Source of the DNA: Pohlia nutans
Taxonomy: Eukaryota; Streptophyta; Bryopsida; Bryales; Mniaceae
Reading direction: 5' to 3'
NCBI GenBank assembly: GCA_022496805.1
Contig: CM040085.1
Span: forward strand, 45,971,811-46,035,810
Length of the DNA: 64,000 nucleotides
Shown here: one piece after another, positions 51,950 to 64,000 of the stretch
How the letters are laid out: every line of letters starts with the position of its first letter
How positions within the stretch are numbered: position 1 is the first letter of the stretch
The notes under the pieces: model-generated
Seen by the model: the letters and a program-made list of their open reading frames with translations, nothing else
Databases searched by the model: none
Told to the model about the DNA's origin: nothing
Program-made: the position numbers and the translations under genes

Positions 51950-52578
51950 ATGGATATGAAAGTCTATGTTTCGTGTTATATTCCAAGTATAAAACAAACT
52001 GTCATGCGTATTATCTATATACATTCAGAGAGTACAATTTTAGAAGCTCGTGATCAGATACTACGAGCACTTGGACTTGGTGAAAAAAAAGTGTTACTAA
52101 GCCTTGGATTGGAAAGAGAAGAATATTTATTTTCTGGAACTCAGGTATTGTTGTACCAGATAAAACCATTAAATTTTTATAATTGAAAAATATTGAGTTT
52201 ATATATATATATATTGAGTTGTGCAATTCTTTCTAAATATTAATCTCATCATGTAAAATATAAAATAGTCATTCACTCATTCTTATTTTGATGTTACAAT
52301 ACCAATACAACCAATGACAATTCCAAGATAATCATGATTGAATGAAAAGATGTAATTTTCTTATTTATTATAAAATATAAAATATTCATACAACAAAATG
52401 ATATCATATTTTGAAATCATCTCTAAAAAAGAGTTTAGTTCAACTAAAATCAACTTCAATCAACCTTTCTTTAACTTATAATGTGTTTCAATTTGGTCCA
52501 CGTGATTTGAAATTATTTTGATTAAATTACATAATTCTCATTTTTCTATATTAAATTCATTCAAAGATTCAGTTTTTT

Positions 52579-52617
<39 letters not shown>

Positions 52618-54238
52618 TGAATTTTTTATACTATGCTTACTTATATAACTTCAATGTAGCATGTTTTGAAAAAAAAAGTCCATAGAAACTATTGATTGTA
52701 CTTGAATATTTATCAATATAGTTATAAACTAAAGTTTTCTATAATTTGGTTTGACTTTTTAGTTACAACTAATAATCTAAAATTAAATATAATTAAAGAA
52801 ATGAATTTATGCATTTATATGAATTTTTTAACAAATTCAGACTTATGCTGCTTGAATGTCTTATATAGAATAAATTGAAAAAACGATTTTTAACCTTAAT
52901 TGAAACTACTAATGTTGATCTTATTTTAAGGCTTCTTTTTATTTTATTTTCTATAGGTTTATATTGAAGCATTGCATACTCACATCGATGTACTCCATCT
53001 TCCACCTCAACATCATCTTGAACCTTGTTACACTCTTCAAGAAGAATTTATGCGTCATGAACACCGAAGTCCAAAAGTAGGTGATATTTTTAAGCTCCGA
53101 CTTATGTTGCCAAAGTTCAATGAAGATGTTCAAGATGAAAATGGGCTTGCAACACTTGAAGCTCTTCGAGGTAGAAAACGAAATTTAGAAGAAGCGAGTT
53201 GTGAAGCAGGTACAAAAACTAACTCTTTAAAACAAAATTTTAAAAACGAAAATTCTTCTGTTTCTAAAAATCTATTTATTAGATATTTATATTATTATCA
53301 AAAAATTCATATAAATATTATAACAAATCATACTAAGTATAATCAACCCCTGAAGTTCTTTGATACTTTTAAACCCAGAAGTGCCTTTAAATACTTTTTT
53401 TAAATACTAAATACTAAAATTTTCACTCTTTTTAATTTTTTGATGGATTCAACCATAGGATCTTTTACTTCAATTATTTAAACTATGTTCTTTTAAAATT
53501 TTAGACTGAAAAACCCCACAAATTGCAAGATTGGAATGCTAAAACTTCAAAAACAAAATAATTTTTTAGCCCTTCTCAAAGGCGAAATTTTGCATTTCAA
53601 TTATTTTGGTAAAAATCTTATGTATCTAAAAATTTGTGATTTTGATAATATGTTGGCGAATTGAGTTAAAAATACAAATAAAGTATTCAACTAAAAAACT
53701 TCATATTTTTTTCCAAAAAAAATTAAGTGGAAGGAGGTATATGACAAAAGGAAAACTAAATTACTAATACTTTTAATATAGAATTAAGAAAGATTCGCTC
53801 TAATGGTCAAAATGCTCTAGTATGGAACATTTATCATATTTTTTTTAAAAAAACACATCAATATATGAAAATTCTGTTAGAAAGAGAATTTTAAATATCA
53901 GTCAACTCAAAGTTTCTACCATTGCCAACATTAAAAAACTCTCATGACCTTTACCTTATAAAAATTAGGACAACTCAAAACCTTCTATTTGGATATAAGT
54001 GTATTCAACAAGAATCCAATTTCATTGAAATTAAAAATTATAATTTTAAGTTGCCCACTTTGGCTCTAAATTAAAAACAATAAACATCATAGCTTTTGCA
54101 ATATTGTAGCTTCCTAGCAGCTTCGGCAGCTTTCTGCCTAATAATTAGTGAAAGTGCAAAAAATAGTTAGTCAACACGAAAAATAATATTTTAAAATTGG
54201 GCATTAACACATATATATAAATTATTTAAAAAATTGGC

Positions 54239-54276
<38 letters not shown>

Positions 54277-57228
54277 CAAAATAGGTCAATAATTTCCCAT
54301 AAATTTAGGCACCCTTTTGATTATTTATTTTCTGACCACATTGCTAAGAAGCTACGGTATCCATCAAGGTTGCATGAAACAACGCTTGACATGTAAAAGA
54401 CAACAAATTAGAAACTACTTTAGAAATTTCATTCAATAATTAAAAAATGAAAAGTTTCATTTGGCCTACTCAAAATCATCAAAAATAACATTTTAGCTAG
54501 AATAGAGCTTTAGAGCTTAATATGACATGTTTTTTTGACAAAAAATACTATGTATGTACATGTTTTAAATGCAGTGATTAAAAAAGCAAAACTTCTTCCA
54601 ACAAGTATGGTGTCTTCAATTACATCTCTTCGCGAACACCTTAAGACTTCAGATCCACTATCACGTCCAGAGTGGATGGAACTCAATCTTCCAGTTGCAG
54701 ATGTTGCTATACGGGTTGCGGCGGATAATAGATTTGCTACTAATGATGGCCGCTTTGCATATATGGGACGTCTTCAATATAAAAAACTTCGTCAATTTAT
54801 CTCACAACTTTTAGCTGAGCAATCTGAAAAAAATGTTTTTGAAGGCATGCGGGCATATGATAGTGTTAAAAGTCTAGATTCTTATACAGAAACTATAGGT
54901 AATATTTTTATTGTAGGTCCCGTAGGTATTGGCAAGAGTCACCTTCTTGCTGCTGCAGTCTCCGATTTCACAGAAGAATTTCAACGTAAAAATTTTACAA
55001 CAAATCGTCGAAATCGAGTTGTTTCTATTATAGATTGTGAATTATTACGACATGATCGAGCCTTTAACGTTATACGTGAAGTTCTTTTTGTTGCATTTGG
55101 AGACGATGATAAAAACTTGATGCGTCTTGGAAAATGCACCACCTCAGATCAATTGATTAATTTTTGCGAAAATATTGAAGATACATTGTTATGGTTATTA
55201 GATCAATGGGAAGCTATAAATGGTTACAATGAAGTAAAAACTTTAGTATTTAGATTGACTTGTAATCATTCTATGATTTGTGCTACTAATACAAATTTTG
55301 ATTTGATAGAAAAAGCCAACTATGGTTTACCACCAGCAAAATGTTTTATTATGGATGAAGGCCTTAATGTATGTATCTAGTTCATTATTATAGTTTAATA
55401 AAAATTAATTGTTATATAATGGATAATGAACATTTTCATTTATATAAATGTGCTTAATAATCAAAAAATATTTATATAAATGATAATTTTTTTAAATTAC
55501 AAAATTTCAAATACAGATTATAATATTATATGCATTATTAATAATAGGTGGCATTCATAAGATAGTATTTATATTTATTATATAAGATATACTTTAAATA
55601 TAATTTTAAATTATATGATTTGTATTAAAAAAGCAGGAAAATCTTATTAAATAAATAATCTAATGGAAGTTTGATTTGATTTTAATATATACTAAACATA
55701 TTAGTTACACAGTTTAAAACTATACAATCTTTATAGAATATATGTAATCTTTTTTTTTAACTTTTTTTTTAGGACGAAGAACTTGAATGTTGGGGACGAT
55801 GGAAATTTGTAGGTTCGATCACAGATGGTGAAAAAACCAAAGAACTTCTTGATGGATTGGAACTTCAAATACTTTTAGATGCTACTGGAAGATTACCTGT
55901 TTATCTTTCTGCATAGTACGATGCTTTGAAAGAAACCATTCAACAAACGACAAAAGGAGAAAAAATGTCTTTTGAATTTGCAATGCGGGCTCTTCAATCT
56001 CAAGGGGTTGTTGATAAAATGCGCGAACATTTAAATACTATGTTTAAAAATGCACAAAAGAAATCCGAATTAGCAAAATTCATTGATGGAATTGGTAATG
56101 GTTTTTATTTAAATATTTTTATCAATCATTAATATCTAAAATATTTCAATATATGGCAACCCAAAAAGTAAATTATTATTGTTATTTTGCCAACCATATG
56201 TTAGTTTTAAATAAGAAAATTATCATATATTGTATTATTATAATTATAGCAACTATATCCATATTTGTTTATTATACAAAACATGAAAAAAAATCAAGAA
56301 AAAATAAATTGTATAAAAAAAAACCATCAATTTTTAAATTTTATTTTATGATTTTTAAAAATAACTAAAAATGATCTAAAAGGTTGTTGTTTGTGTAATA
56401 GGAAAATATTTATTTGGAACTCCTATGACAAAACCTTTGAAAGATATTAATAATCAATATTTTCATATTGTAAATGGTCATGGTGCACCATCTTGTGGAT
56501 TGGTGGGTAGTGAAGTAGCACGATTAATGGTAAAATACAAACAACACAAAAGATTTTTTGATGCTACGAGTTTGAATACAATTAGACGAGAATTTGGACC
56601 TTCAACCAATGAAAAACATCCTATGATTGGAAGCGCTATATTAGAGCGAACAATCATGGGAGTCATGAGTGAACAACCATTGGCTTTTCCACTTGGCAAC
56701 ATGACAAGGTTGTGTCCAACATTAATTGAGTTAGAAATTGGAACGGAGCATACGACAGTCGAGGACCTTTACATGGATTTCCTTAAAGGTGGGAAAGAAG
56801 AAGCCTTGTCTATGGTCATACCGCTTTCATCAACATACAAAGCTGTAGACTCAGTACTTGTTGGTTTCCGTCGGGAATCAAAAGGATGTCATATGTATAT
56901 TAGTGGCTTACAAATTTCTATTGGAAAACTACCAAAGCATCGTCTTTCAAGAAAGATTTTCATGAATCGAGCATGTATGAAATGGGTGCCATCAGTTTTG
57001 AATATAGAAGAAGATGTTTCATGGTCTATGAATTGGATCATTCCAGAGGTTGAGATTCCAAACTACAATGGATTGTATATAAAAGAAAAGGATAGTTTTG
57101 AGTTGCGTAGCCATAATAACATTGGGAAAGGGAAGGTAAATAAAGAGGTTGATTGTCTTGAAGTTTTCACAATGTTTCGGCAAATAGACTCTAGGCTTGG
57201 ATTTCTAGATACATTAAAATTTAAATGA
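51950..57228 (+). CDS. Crinkler (CRN)-like protein: Ubl-like header, P-loop NTPase and REase-like domain; in-frame TAG in exon 4
   Basis: Five exons: 51950-52144, 52957-53209, 54575-55368, 55773-56094 and 56402-57228. All have GT..AG borders and consistent phases, totalling 797 codons with TGA at the end. Residues ~1-70 could be the ubiquitin-like header of Crinklers, followed by 'LHLPPQHHLEP'. A P-loop 'VGPVGIGKSHLLAAAV' covers ~263-278 and 'VVSIIDCELL' follows. A Walker-B-like 'LLWLLDQWEAIN' has Asp ~359, and the post-NTPase 'ATGRLPVYL' motif is present. Exon 5 carries 'HPMIGSAILERTI', then 'YKAVDSVLVG' and 'LQISIGK', matching the Asp and Gln-x-x-x-x-Lys core of the restriction-endonuclease-like domain. 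In oomycetes and chytrids such proteins act as nuclear host-killing effectors; a role in this plant is unknown. Codon 462 (TAG 55914-55916) interrupts the frame although both sides remain protein-like, so the gene is either a young pseudogene or a truncated NTPase-only protein. Identification is by motif pattern, not search. Confidence 0.72.
54104..54361. mobile_element. element G (MITE-like) in intron 2 of the Crinkler-like gene
   Basis: Imperfect inverted ends 'TTGTAGCTTCCTAGCAGCTT' and the mirror 'TTGCTAAGAAGCTACGGTA' enclose ~255 bp with a (ta)n tract at 54243-54275. Both end regions recur inside 47383-48044, where the right-end type is also followed by a long TA tract. The superfamily is not assigned. 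Confidence 0.6.
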
Positions 57229-58163
57229 TTCTAGATCAACCATAAAGTTTAACAACATTCTATTGTGTTGACATTGTAATTGGTACTTTCTAAACAACAA
57301 TCATATAGTTCTTTGTTAGCATTTTTTAAATAAGAAGGTAAATCACATGCAAATTCAAACTTGCATAGATTATTTTATTTGCCTACATTTGACACTAAGA
57401 TTGGTATGTAATAATAAAATAAAAGGATGAAAAAAATTCTCATAAAATTGGCATCTAAACCAAATTGGTTTTTCTCTCTCGTACATCTATTTGAAATTTT
57501 GCTTGTAGATCTACTTGACCTTTAATTCTCAATAATAATATTTTGAATTATTGCATATTTTGATTTTTTAATTACTTTCAAAATGTTGCCATTGTTGAAA
57601 ATACAATATATTATTATTATTATTATTGTCATTTTACATTCAACCATAAAATATAAAATATCATAAAAACACCATTTAAATTAATTGGTAATAAGTTAGA
57701 TTAATTTTTATTGTACAAATTATGTCTTTTATATTAATGATAAGCTAAAAAATATCCTTGTCAAATTTTTTATTTTTAAAGAAATTTTCTTAGGAATTTT
57801 GTTTCAAATTTTATATGAAAAACACATGTTTGTCACATGGTCATAAATAGTAACTAATTTTCAAATAGGTTCATTAGTAACTTAAGTTATCAAATTTATT
57901 AGTCTCTACAAGGTTTTTGATATGCTTGGGGCCTCAAAGGTTGATTTGACATTTTGACTATGCTCATAGTATGAGTAACTATATCATAGTCTAAATGTTT
58001 TTAACAACCTTGGGGCAACAAGTGTACTACATGATAAATAAGGTCATAATGTTGTAATATCATCTTTAGAAAATTGAAGCCATATTTAAGAGGTATGAGT
58101 GCATTTAAAAATAAAGTGTTGTATGCATGTTGATTGTTTATGGTATGATGATGTTTAGTGCTT

Positions 58164-58252
<89 letters not shown>

Positions 58253-60041
58253 GCCTCGAAAGTACTGCAATATTATACGGTTTACTCTATCAACTGCCAC
58301 AATCTCCTAAAATCTCTAGCTAAAACCGCCAAGGTGTGGCATGTGGTTATTCCAAGCATCTACTGAGGATGCTCTTATAGCCCTTTTTTTTTTAAAAAGA
58401 TTTACAATATAACATCATTAACAAATTCTATAAGGATTCTTTTGCCTTTCCAAAAATTACAAACCCTCTTAATGAAGTGTCAATAGTCACTTAATTAAAA
58501 TCCTTCATTGAGAATCTTGGGAATTAACATTCTATTCTCTTATTGCAATGTCATAAAAGACCTAAAGGAAAAAAAATCTCTAGGTTATAGAATGTTTTGG
58601 CTCATGTTTTCCCACCAACTTTACAAAATATTCATTTAGGCTTGGATTCAAAACATAAATGAAATCTTGTTTTGTCCCTATTTGTTTCTATCTCTAAAAC
58701 TTTAGCACATGGTCATGTAGACAAATCTAAATATAAATCATCTTGCAATATTCTTACCAATCACAACCCTCATTCCAAGTAAATACATAAAAAACACACC
58801 AATTCAAAGAACATGATAGAGGGATTATATTAATAAAAGATCTTTTATACCTCATTGTGCTCACTCTTCTTGCTTCTAACTTCAATTTACTGTGATTCTA
58901 ATGAAATGCAAGATCTCACATTTGCAACATTAATTCTTCAAACCTTTGCCTATCCTCTTTATGTTTTACTTCTTATTTTCTTATTTTGCCATTGCCATTT
59001 TGGGATGAATTAGACTTTGTCTTGGTGATAAATGAGTAGAATCATGTATAATTGGTATTGAGTAGCTCATAGAATATAAGTTTTAAAGTTTGATGACTTT
59101 GCAAATGTTGCCAATCAACTAAAGGTGTCTCTTGTGGGCGTAGTGTGGTGGCTACTGGCATTGTTAAGGCCCACAATGCATTTTTAATGTACAAGTGTCA
59201 TTGCATGAGGGAAAAATCTAGCAGGGGCCGTCACAAAAATGGCCAAAGTCCTTTAGATTTGGAGTGCCTTTTGAGGTTTTTAACTCACTACATGTTAGGG
59301 GAGGGGGGAGGGATCAAGTGGTGCAAATGGAATGAATGATGGGTAGCATATAGAGGTATGTGGGAACATCCTCCTGCCAGCTAAGCCTTTGAACATGCGC
59401 CTCTTGCAACCTGCTGGTGTAGGGCCCATATTTGGTTAATAAGATGTGATACCCTCCCCATATGGGACAATGTCAATATTACCCATGCTACTTTGCACTT
59501 AACAATCTTCTAAAAAAAACTTACCCCATACAATTTCAGAAGAGGACAAGCCAACTTCTCAAACATTCATCCCATTTATTTTGTTTCTTTTTTCTTTTTT
59601 CCCTTCTCTTTTTGCATATATATATATTGTTGTATAAGTAGATTGCCCTCAAACCACGTGTTTAAGTTGTTGAGCTTGGATTTTTTTGAAAATCAAATAA
59701 GATAATTATATCTCACTTTTTATATATAGGTGGTGTTGTTTTTAACACAAAATATCATGAATTGCATCCTAAACGCCCCACTTCCGCCCACTTCTAAAAG
59801 TTGTTGATAAGATGACAAGTGGTCGGATTCAGGTTACTTGGGCGGTAGTTGTTGAAGGCACCTAGAAGACTATAATGGAGGTAGGCAGTTATGGGTCATT
59901 CCGCATTATGATGGTAAAACCTCCAGTATTTGGCCTAAGACCCGAGAAAGTAATTGGATGAAAATCATCTATTACAATACTCTAAATTAGATTCTAAAAT
60001 CATCCAATGTCTATTGAGAGGACAATCCAACATTTGGGTGT
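57229..60041. other. intergenic with microsatellites, no gene
   Basis: Contents include a short (tat)n at 57608-57629 and a long (ta)n at about 58171-58249. A lone Harbinger-type end 'ggatgctcttatag' lies near 58367. No supported gene. Confidence 0.55.
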
Positions 60042-60380
60042 TTAGAGCATATCCTACGGTCCCCCAAATACCCCCGCCCCTCCATTTTTTGGATGAAAAA
60101 TGCTCTTGTTGTCCTCTAAATTGTCTTTGCCCCACTAAATAAGCATGAATTTAAGGGGCCAACAACTCCCCTACTCCCTATATTTTCTTCTAGAATTAGC
60201 AAGTTATCATAAGAAATGATAGCTTACTTTTTTCTTTTGCAAGCTATGTGATTTGTGATTTGTTGAAAGCATATTTTAGCGAGTTGTACCATTGGGGAAA
60301 TAAGTGGCTATCCCCTCGAAATTTGATAGATAAAAAATAGAAGGACTTGGGTATTTGAAGGACTGCACGACATGCTCTTA
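60042..60380. mobile_element. PIF/Harbinger-type MITE with TTA target duplication
   Basis: The left end 'GAGCATATCCTACGGTCCCC' (60045) is mirrored by a right end finishing 'ACTGCACGACATGCTC' (60377). 'CAAATACCC' and 'GGGTATTTG' follow inward. The element is flanked by TTA at 60042-60044 and 60378-60380. Terminal GAGCAT and a TTA duplication define the PIF/Harbinger superfamily. Non-coding, 333 bp. Confidence 0.88.
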
Positions 60381-61198
60381 GAACATCCCCACTACTGTGG
60401 CCACTACTATCAGTGAGCATCGTCAATATACAAACTAATTATGCTCAAATTCTCAAATGTGTATAGTCAAACTTTTCTTATTGCATGGAAACAATAGAGA
60501 GTAGATTTTAGCAATATGTATAGTACCCTACAATAAGTATCCGTTACCTTGGGTTTACAAAGGTTTGCTATTAGAAAATGATAAAATTGAAATTTTTGAG
60601 CCAAATTTGAATATGTTGCAAAACACAAGATACACAACACATAATGTTGAGATTTGATAAAAATATTTTTTTACCTATTTTCACTTGAAATTAAAAACTC
60701 CATTAAAAAAAAAATTCACCCCAACATGTCAAAAAAATGAAAAAAATTTATAAACATTATATGAAACGATTATATATGCTAAAAATTTAATTTTTATATA
60801 TTCTTGAGATGAAATATCAAAAAAAATAAAAAATTCACTTGGAAATTGAGCAAATTAGGATAAGACGTTTCAAACTCCAGCCACGTCAAACTTGAACTAT
60901 AGACCTAGAGATACCGGAGTTTGACCTAGAGGTTACTTTCTAAAATGTACCTACTGCAAGGGATTAAGAAATTTCTCGACCTGATACCCGTAGTCGACTT
61001 GGACCTTCCTCCAGTTCCAATTTCCAATGGAAACTGGCTCTGAGAGAGGAGCTGGAGGCGTTTCGGAAGGATCCGAATATCGAATATTGTGTTGTGGGTG
61101 GAATATGCAGCGCTCTATGCTCTACTCTCTACTCTATGGTATACGGTATACCGTTTTCTTGCGGAGTTTTGCGTTCCAAGCATCATCGTGGCACTATA
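60381..61198. other. intergenic, nothing recognised
   Basis: AT-rich to 60880 and then somewhat GC-richer. No supported gene; the frame at 61027-61239 is short and unrecognised. Confidence 0.45.
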
Positions 61199-61376
61199 CA
61201 CTAGTAAGAAATGTGTCGTTTTTCACTTACTATAAATGAAAAAGGAATGAAACCGCACCAGGCACATGGGCTATGTCAGTGCTGGTGAGTGGTTTTGGTC
61301 CCAAGAAGACAAAAATAGGTTTTGTTCCCTCAAAATGGGGAATGAAAAACGACAGGTCTTCTACTATCTACTAGTG
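61199..61376. mobile_element. CACTA-type MITE
   Basis: The left end 'CACTAGTAAGAAATGTGTCG' with 'TTTTTCA' next is mirrored by 'TGAAAAACGACAGGTCTTCT' and a final 'CTACTAGTG'. It is 178 bp. The flanking triplets are ATA and GTA, so the 3-bp duplication is imperfect. Confidence 0.75.
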
Positions 61377-62375
61377 GTATGACGCTGTATGAGTTACACT
61401 GTATGACATACTCCGTAACTTCTTGCACATCAACAGTATGTTTACTACAGTGAAAGCTTGTGTATCACGTTGCCACCTCTGCCACCCGTGGCTATCGTCG
61501 GTATACTCGGTCCAGTCTATAATAGTGCTGTCTGTTTCCTAATTTAATATTCTCTTTGCTCCTCAGTGAAAGCATCCTCAACGTTGCAGCCCGGGATACG
61601 CATACTGTATGTAAGTGGCCCAAGAGCACACACAAGTAAAGGTGGTCAAATTGAACCAGTCTGGGGGAGTTCATGGCGTCCTGGGTACAAGACATTACAT
61701 TGCAGCACGAAGCACTGTTCGGGATACTTTTTGAGCCAACCAGTCAATGTCCTTTATTTTCCAAAAGCAACCGGTTTTTTAATAATATATCCCCTATATT
61801 TCGTCTATGAATACTAAATATAACTAACTTTTAGTCATTTAGTCCGGTGTTTTGCCTCTATTCTTGAGATTCAACCAGCTATTTCCAAAAATTAATCGGT
61901 TGACTTTTAACTAACCGCCGGTTCTTCCCGGACAGTGGCACGAAGACTTCGAACATATTCAAGAGCGGTTTAGGCGTCACAAGGCGAACTTTGTGGTAGC
62001 GCTTTGAAATTCTGCGACACAGATATTACACATGAAAATTTCATAGTGTTTGTACTCCAGAGAATGCTACATCGATAACAAGAACCTAAATGACCACAGA
62101 AGCAGCAGCTCATGATGAATGTTTCCTTCATACAACTAGTACCCACGTTGGCAAAAGTTGCAGAAAAAATTATATATTGCAGGCTACCAAACAAAGCCAT
62201 GATCCACATCACTACCTGTATTCCTTGGTTCTTGAAGGCCATTGTCTGAAGGAAGTCCCAAATGTCTCGACAGGTGACTCATTGTCCTCAAGGGCAAGAC
62301 TTAGCTACAAGGTGCACTTCCAGTACATTAGAAAGACAGATGCAGGAACTTGAGACGGAGCTCGCAGAAAGTACA
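61377..62375. other. 3' flank of RPN6
   Basis: No separate gene is seen. The last few hundred bases before 62376 are likely the 3' untranslated region of the minus-strand RPN6 gene. A loose inverted 'aaccggtttttt' and 'aaccgccggttc' pattern lies around 61760-61930. Confidence 0.4.
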
Positions 62376-64000
62376 CTACGCCATTATTTTGGCCGACTTC
62401 AAGTAGAGGCTATCTACCACCTTGCTAATGTTAGATATGGTTTCAAGTGTGGATGGGTATATTCCATCAGGTTTCACATCATCAAAAATGATCAAACAGC
62501 CAGCTCCTTGGTCCAAAGTACCCGCAAATTTTTTGTCAAGGATCATTTGCGACAACTTCTTCTCAACATTTTCACTTGGGAGGCCAATAAGTTCCGAGAT
62601 GTGAGAAATCTCCACCCGAGAAAAGGGTTCAATCAAACGGCAGAGATTCTGCTCCAGTAAGGTGTCATATAACGATGATAGATGGCGATGCACAATTGGG
62701 TCCTCCTCTAATTGTTCTCTGTACACATTCAACGCTTCTTCAAAATTCTTGAGAGATCGCTTGCTGTATGCATCCGCAACAGCTTTCATTGCGTCCAGCT
62801 CCACACCTGCAACAAACTTCCCATGAGAGCTATACAAGCGGGTAACCTTTACAGAAGTTGACCGAAACAGTCCAGGCACTTAGTGCACAATAGAGATAAA
62901 GGCTACAACACTGAAGAGTCACAAACAAGCGCTCAATCTGTATCACAATGGCACTGGCATACAATACTGCTCGGTCATACTACATGATTTGTATTTAATA
63001 AAACAATCTACTAAACCTCAAGACGAAATTGCAGAATCTAGAAATTTATCTTCGATTTCAGAATCGCAATTTTGCAGGACTTAAATCATGAATGATGCGC
63101 TCATCACTCCGTTCAACCACGCTTACAGAGATTTGGTCATAGGGCCAATATCGAGTCTTCTACACTTCCTCGGCTTTGTACGGTATTGGATGGTATAATT
63201 CGAGGCTTTAAGAAATATAAACCAAGTTTCAAAGCTGGAAATTTAATCGAAAAAAATAAAAAATAAAAAACACTTTACTACAGATCACACTTGATGACCA
63301 CATTGAGTTCTTGTAACCAGTGACCGACCAAACTTGAGCAATTTCGAGAACTTCATTTTAGTCTAGGGTCTTCCTCGCAGTGCCTTTGCAATGACACATA
63401 ATGAGATGTGTCCCACAAACATCAACTCGACAACAAGCACTAAACCCTAATCCCACAGCAATTCAGTACATCAGAGCAAAAGTGCCAAATGTAAATCTAC
63501 CAAACCTGACCCTGGCAGGCCAAGAGAGATGCTACGGTGAAGCCTCGCAACATACATTAAAATATTTTGGCCTCTTTCTGAGAAGCAAAGAATCCGTTCC
63601 TCCTGAACTCACTATCATTAACCCATTCACGCCCAAGTGATCGCTGGCAGTGGAAATTTTGAAACCCTAGGCCTGAGAGGGTTAACCCACAGGATCACAC
63701 CCGCTATAGAAATTGGACACTAAAGCTTCCAAGATCGAATTCATCACTAAACTATTGGGAACTAACAAGAAACTACAGACTATTCGATTATTGCCATAAT
63801 CCTGAAACATGCAGAATGAGAAATCATGAAACATGCAGACATAGCACTTACCAGTATACTTCAGCCCTGCCTTGGAGGAGATGAGACTTCCCACGTCATC
63901 AGCCTGGTTAATCATGATCTTACACAGCAACATATACTTCAAACTAAACACAGCTCGAGGGTCATCGAGGGCATTAAAAGCCTCAAAGGCTTCAAAGAAG
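62376..64000 (-). CDS. RPN6: 26S proteasome non-ATPase subunit RPN6 (PSMD11), last two exons
   Basis: The minus-strand gene enters from the right edge. The penultimate exon is 64000 (cut)-63852, ending '[10 protein letters not shown]'. The last exon is 62806-62376, starting in phase with '[18 protein letters not shown]' and ending '[11 protein letters not shown]' at TAG. Together they cover the C-terminal third of RPN6, including the PCI domain's winged helix ('[20 protein letters not shown]', '[20 protein letters not shown]', '[20 protein letters not shown]'). RPN6 is a lid subunit that clamps the lid to the 20S core and base, so the gene is essential housekeeping. Conservation is very high and no break is seen. 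The intron (62807-63851) holds a tiny TTAA-bounded hairpin. The N-terminal two thirds lie beyond the window. Confidence 0.97.
63618..63683. repeat. 66-bp TTAA-bounded inverted repeat in the RPN6 intron
   Basis: It reads TTAA-CCCATTCACGCCCAAG at the left and GGCCTGAGAGGG-TTAA at the right. This could be a deletion derivative of the TTAA elements found elsewhere in the window. Confidence 0.4.

Overview
The window is nuclear DNA of a land plant. Support comes from spliced genes with GT..AG introns, a subfamily-I ethylene receptor, a plant AIG1/IAN GTPase, a secreted GH9 endoglucanase with a C-terminal CBM49-like module, and RPN6 of the 26S proteasome. Intergenic DNA is very AT-rich and crowded with small transposons, and gene density is low (six genes in 64 kb). 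I cannot name the species. The mixture, including a Crinkler-type gene, would fit a non-flowering plant such as a moss or lycophyte, but that is a guess.

Layout: 1-8.8 kb is repeats, microsatellites and minisatellites with no convincing gene. 8.85-10.06 kb is an F-box protein gene with an in-frame TAG before its last ~52 codons, followed by a ~163-bp tandem repeat and nested transposons. 15.3-19.9 kb is an ETR-type ethylene receptor (+ strand, six coding exons, 761 aa) whose leader carries a ~234-bp tandem duplication. 20.8-24.6 kb is a transposon nest. 25.9-29.2 kb is an AIG1/IAN GTPase (- strand, five exons, 355 aa) with miniature transposons in its introns. 32.4-36.2 kb is a GH9 endo-beta-1,4-glucanase (- strand, ten exons, 627 aa). 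36.2-51.9 kb is gene-poor repeat DNA. 51.95-57.23 kb is a five-exon gene whose predicted protein looks like a Crinkler (CRN) effector: ubiquitin-like header, P-loop NTPase and REase-like domain. Every exon junction keeps phase, but one in-frame TAG interrupts exon 4. 57.2-62.4 kb is repeats. 62.4 kb to the window end holds the last two exons of RPN6 (- strand, truncated by the window edge).

A recurring theme is a set of non-autonomous elements with ends of the form TTAA-CCC...GGG-TTAA. They fall into several sequence families, insert into each other, and sit beside or inside genes. Nested copies and an empty site at 10.2-10.6 kb show that the target duplication is TTAA, as in piggyBac-type transposition. 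Tc1/mariner (Stowaway), PIF/Harbinger (TTA duplication) and CACTA (3-bp duplication) miniature elements are also present.

The genes are not an operon and have unrelated roles: ethylene perception, cell-wall remodelling, protein turnover, a defence-associated GTPase, and a possibly horizontally acquired or inherited conflict protein.
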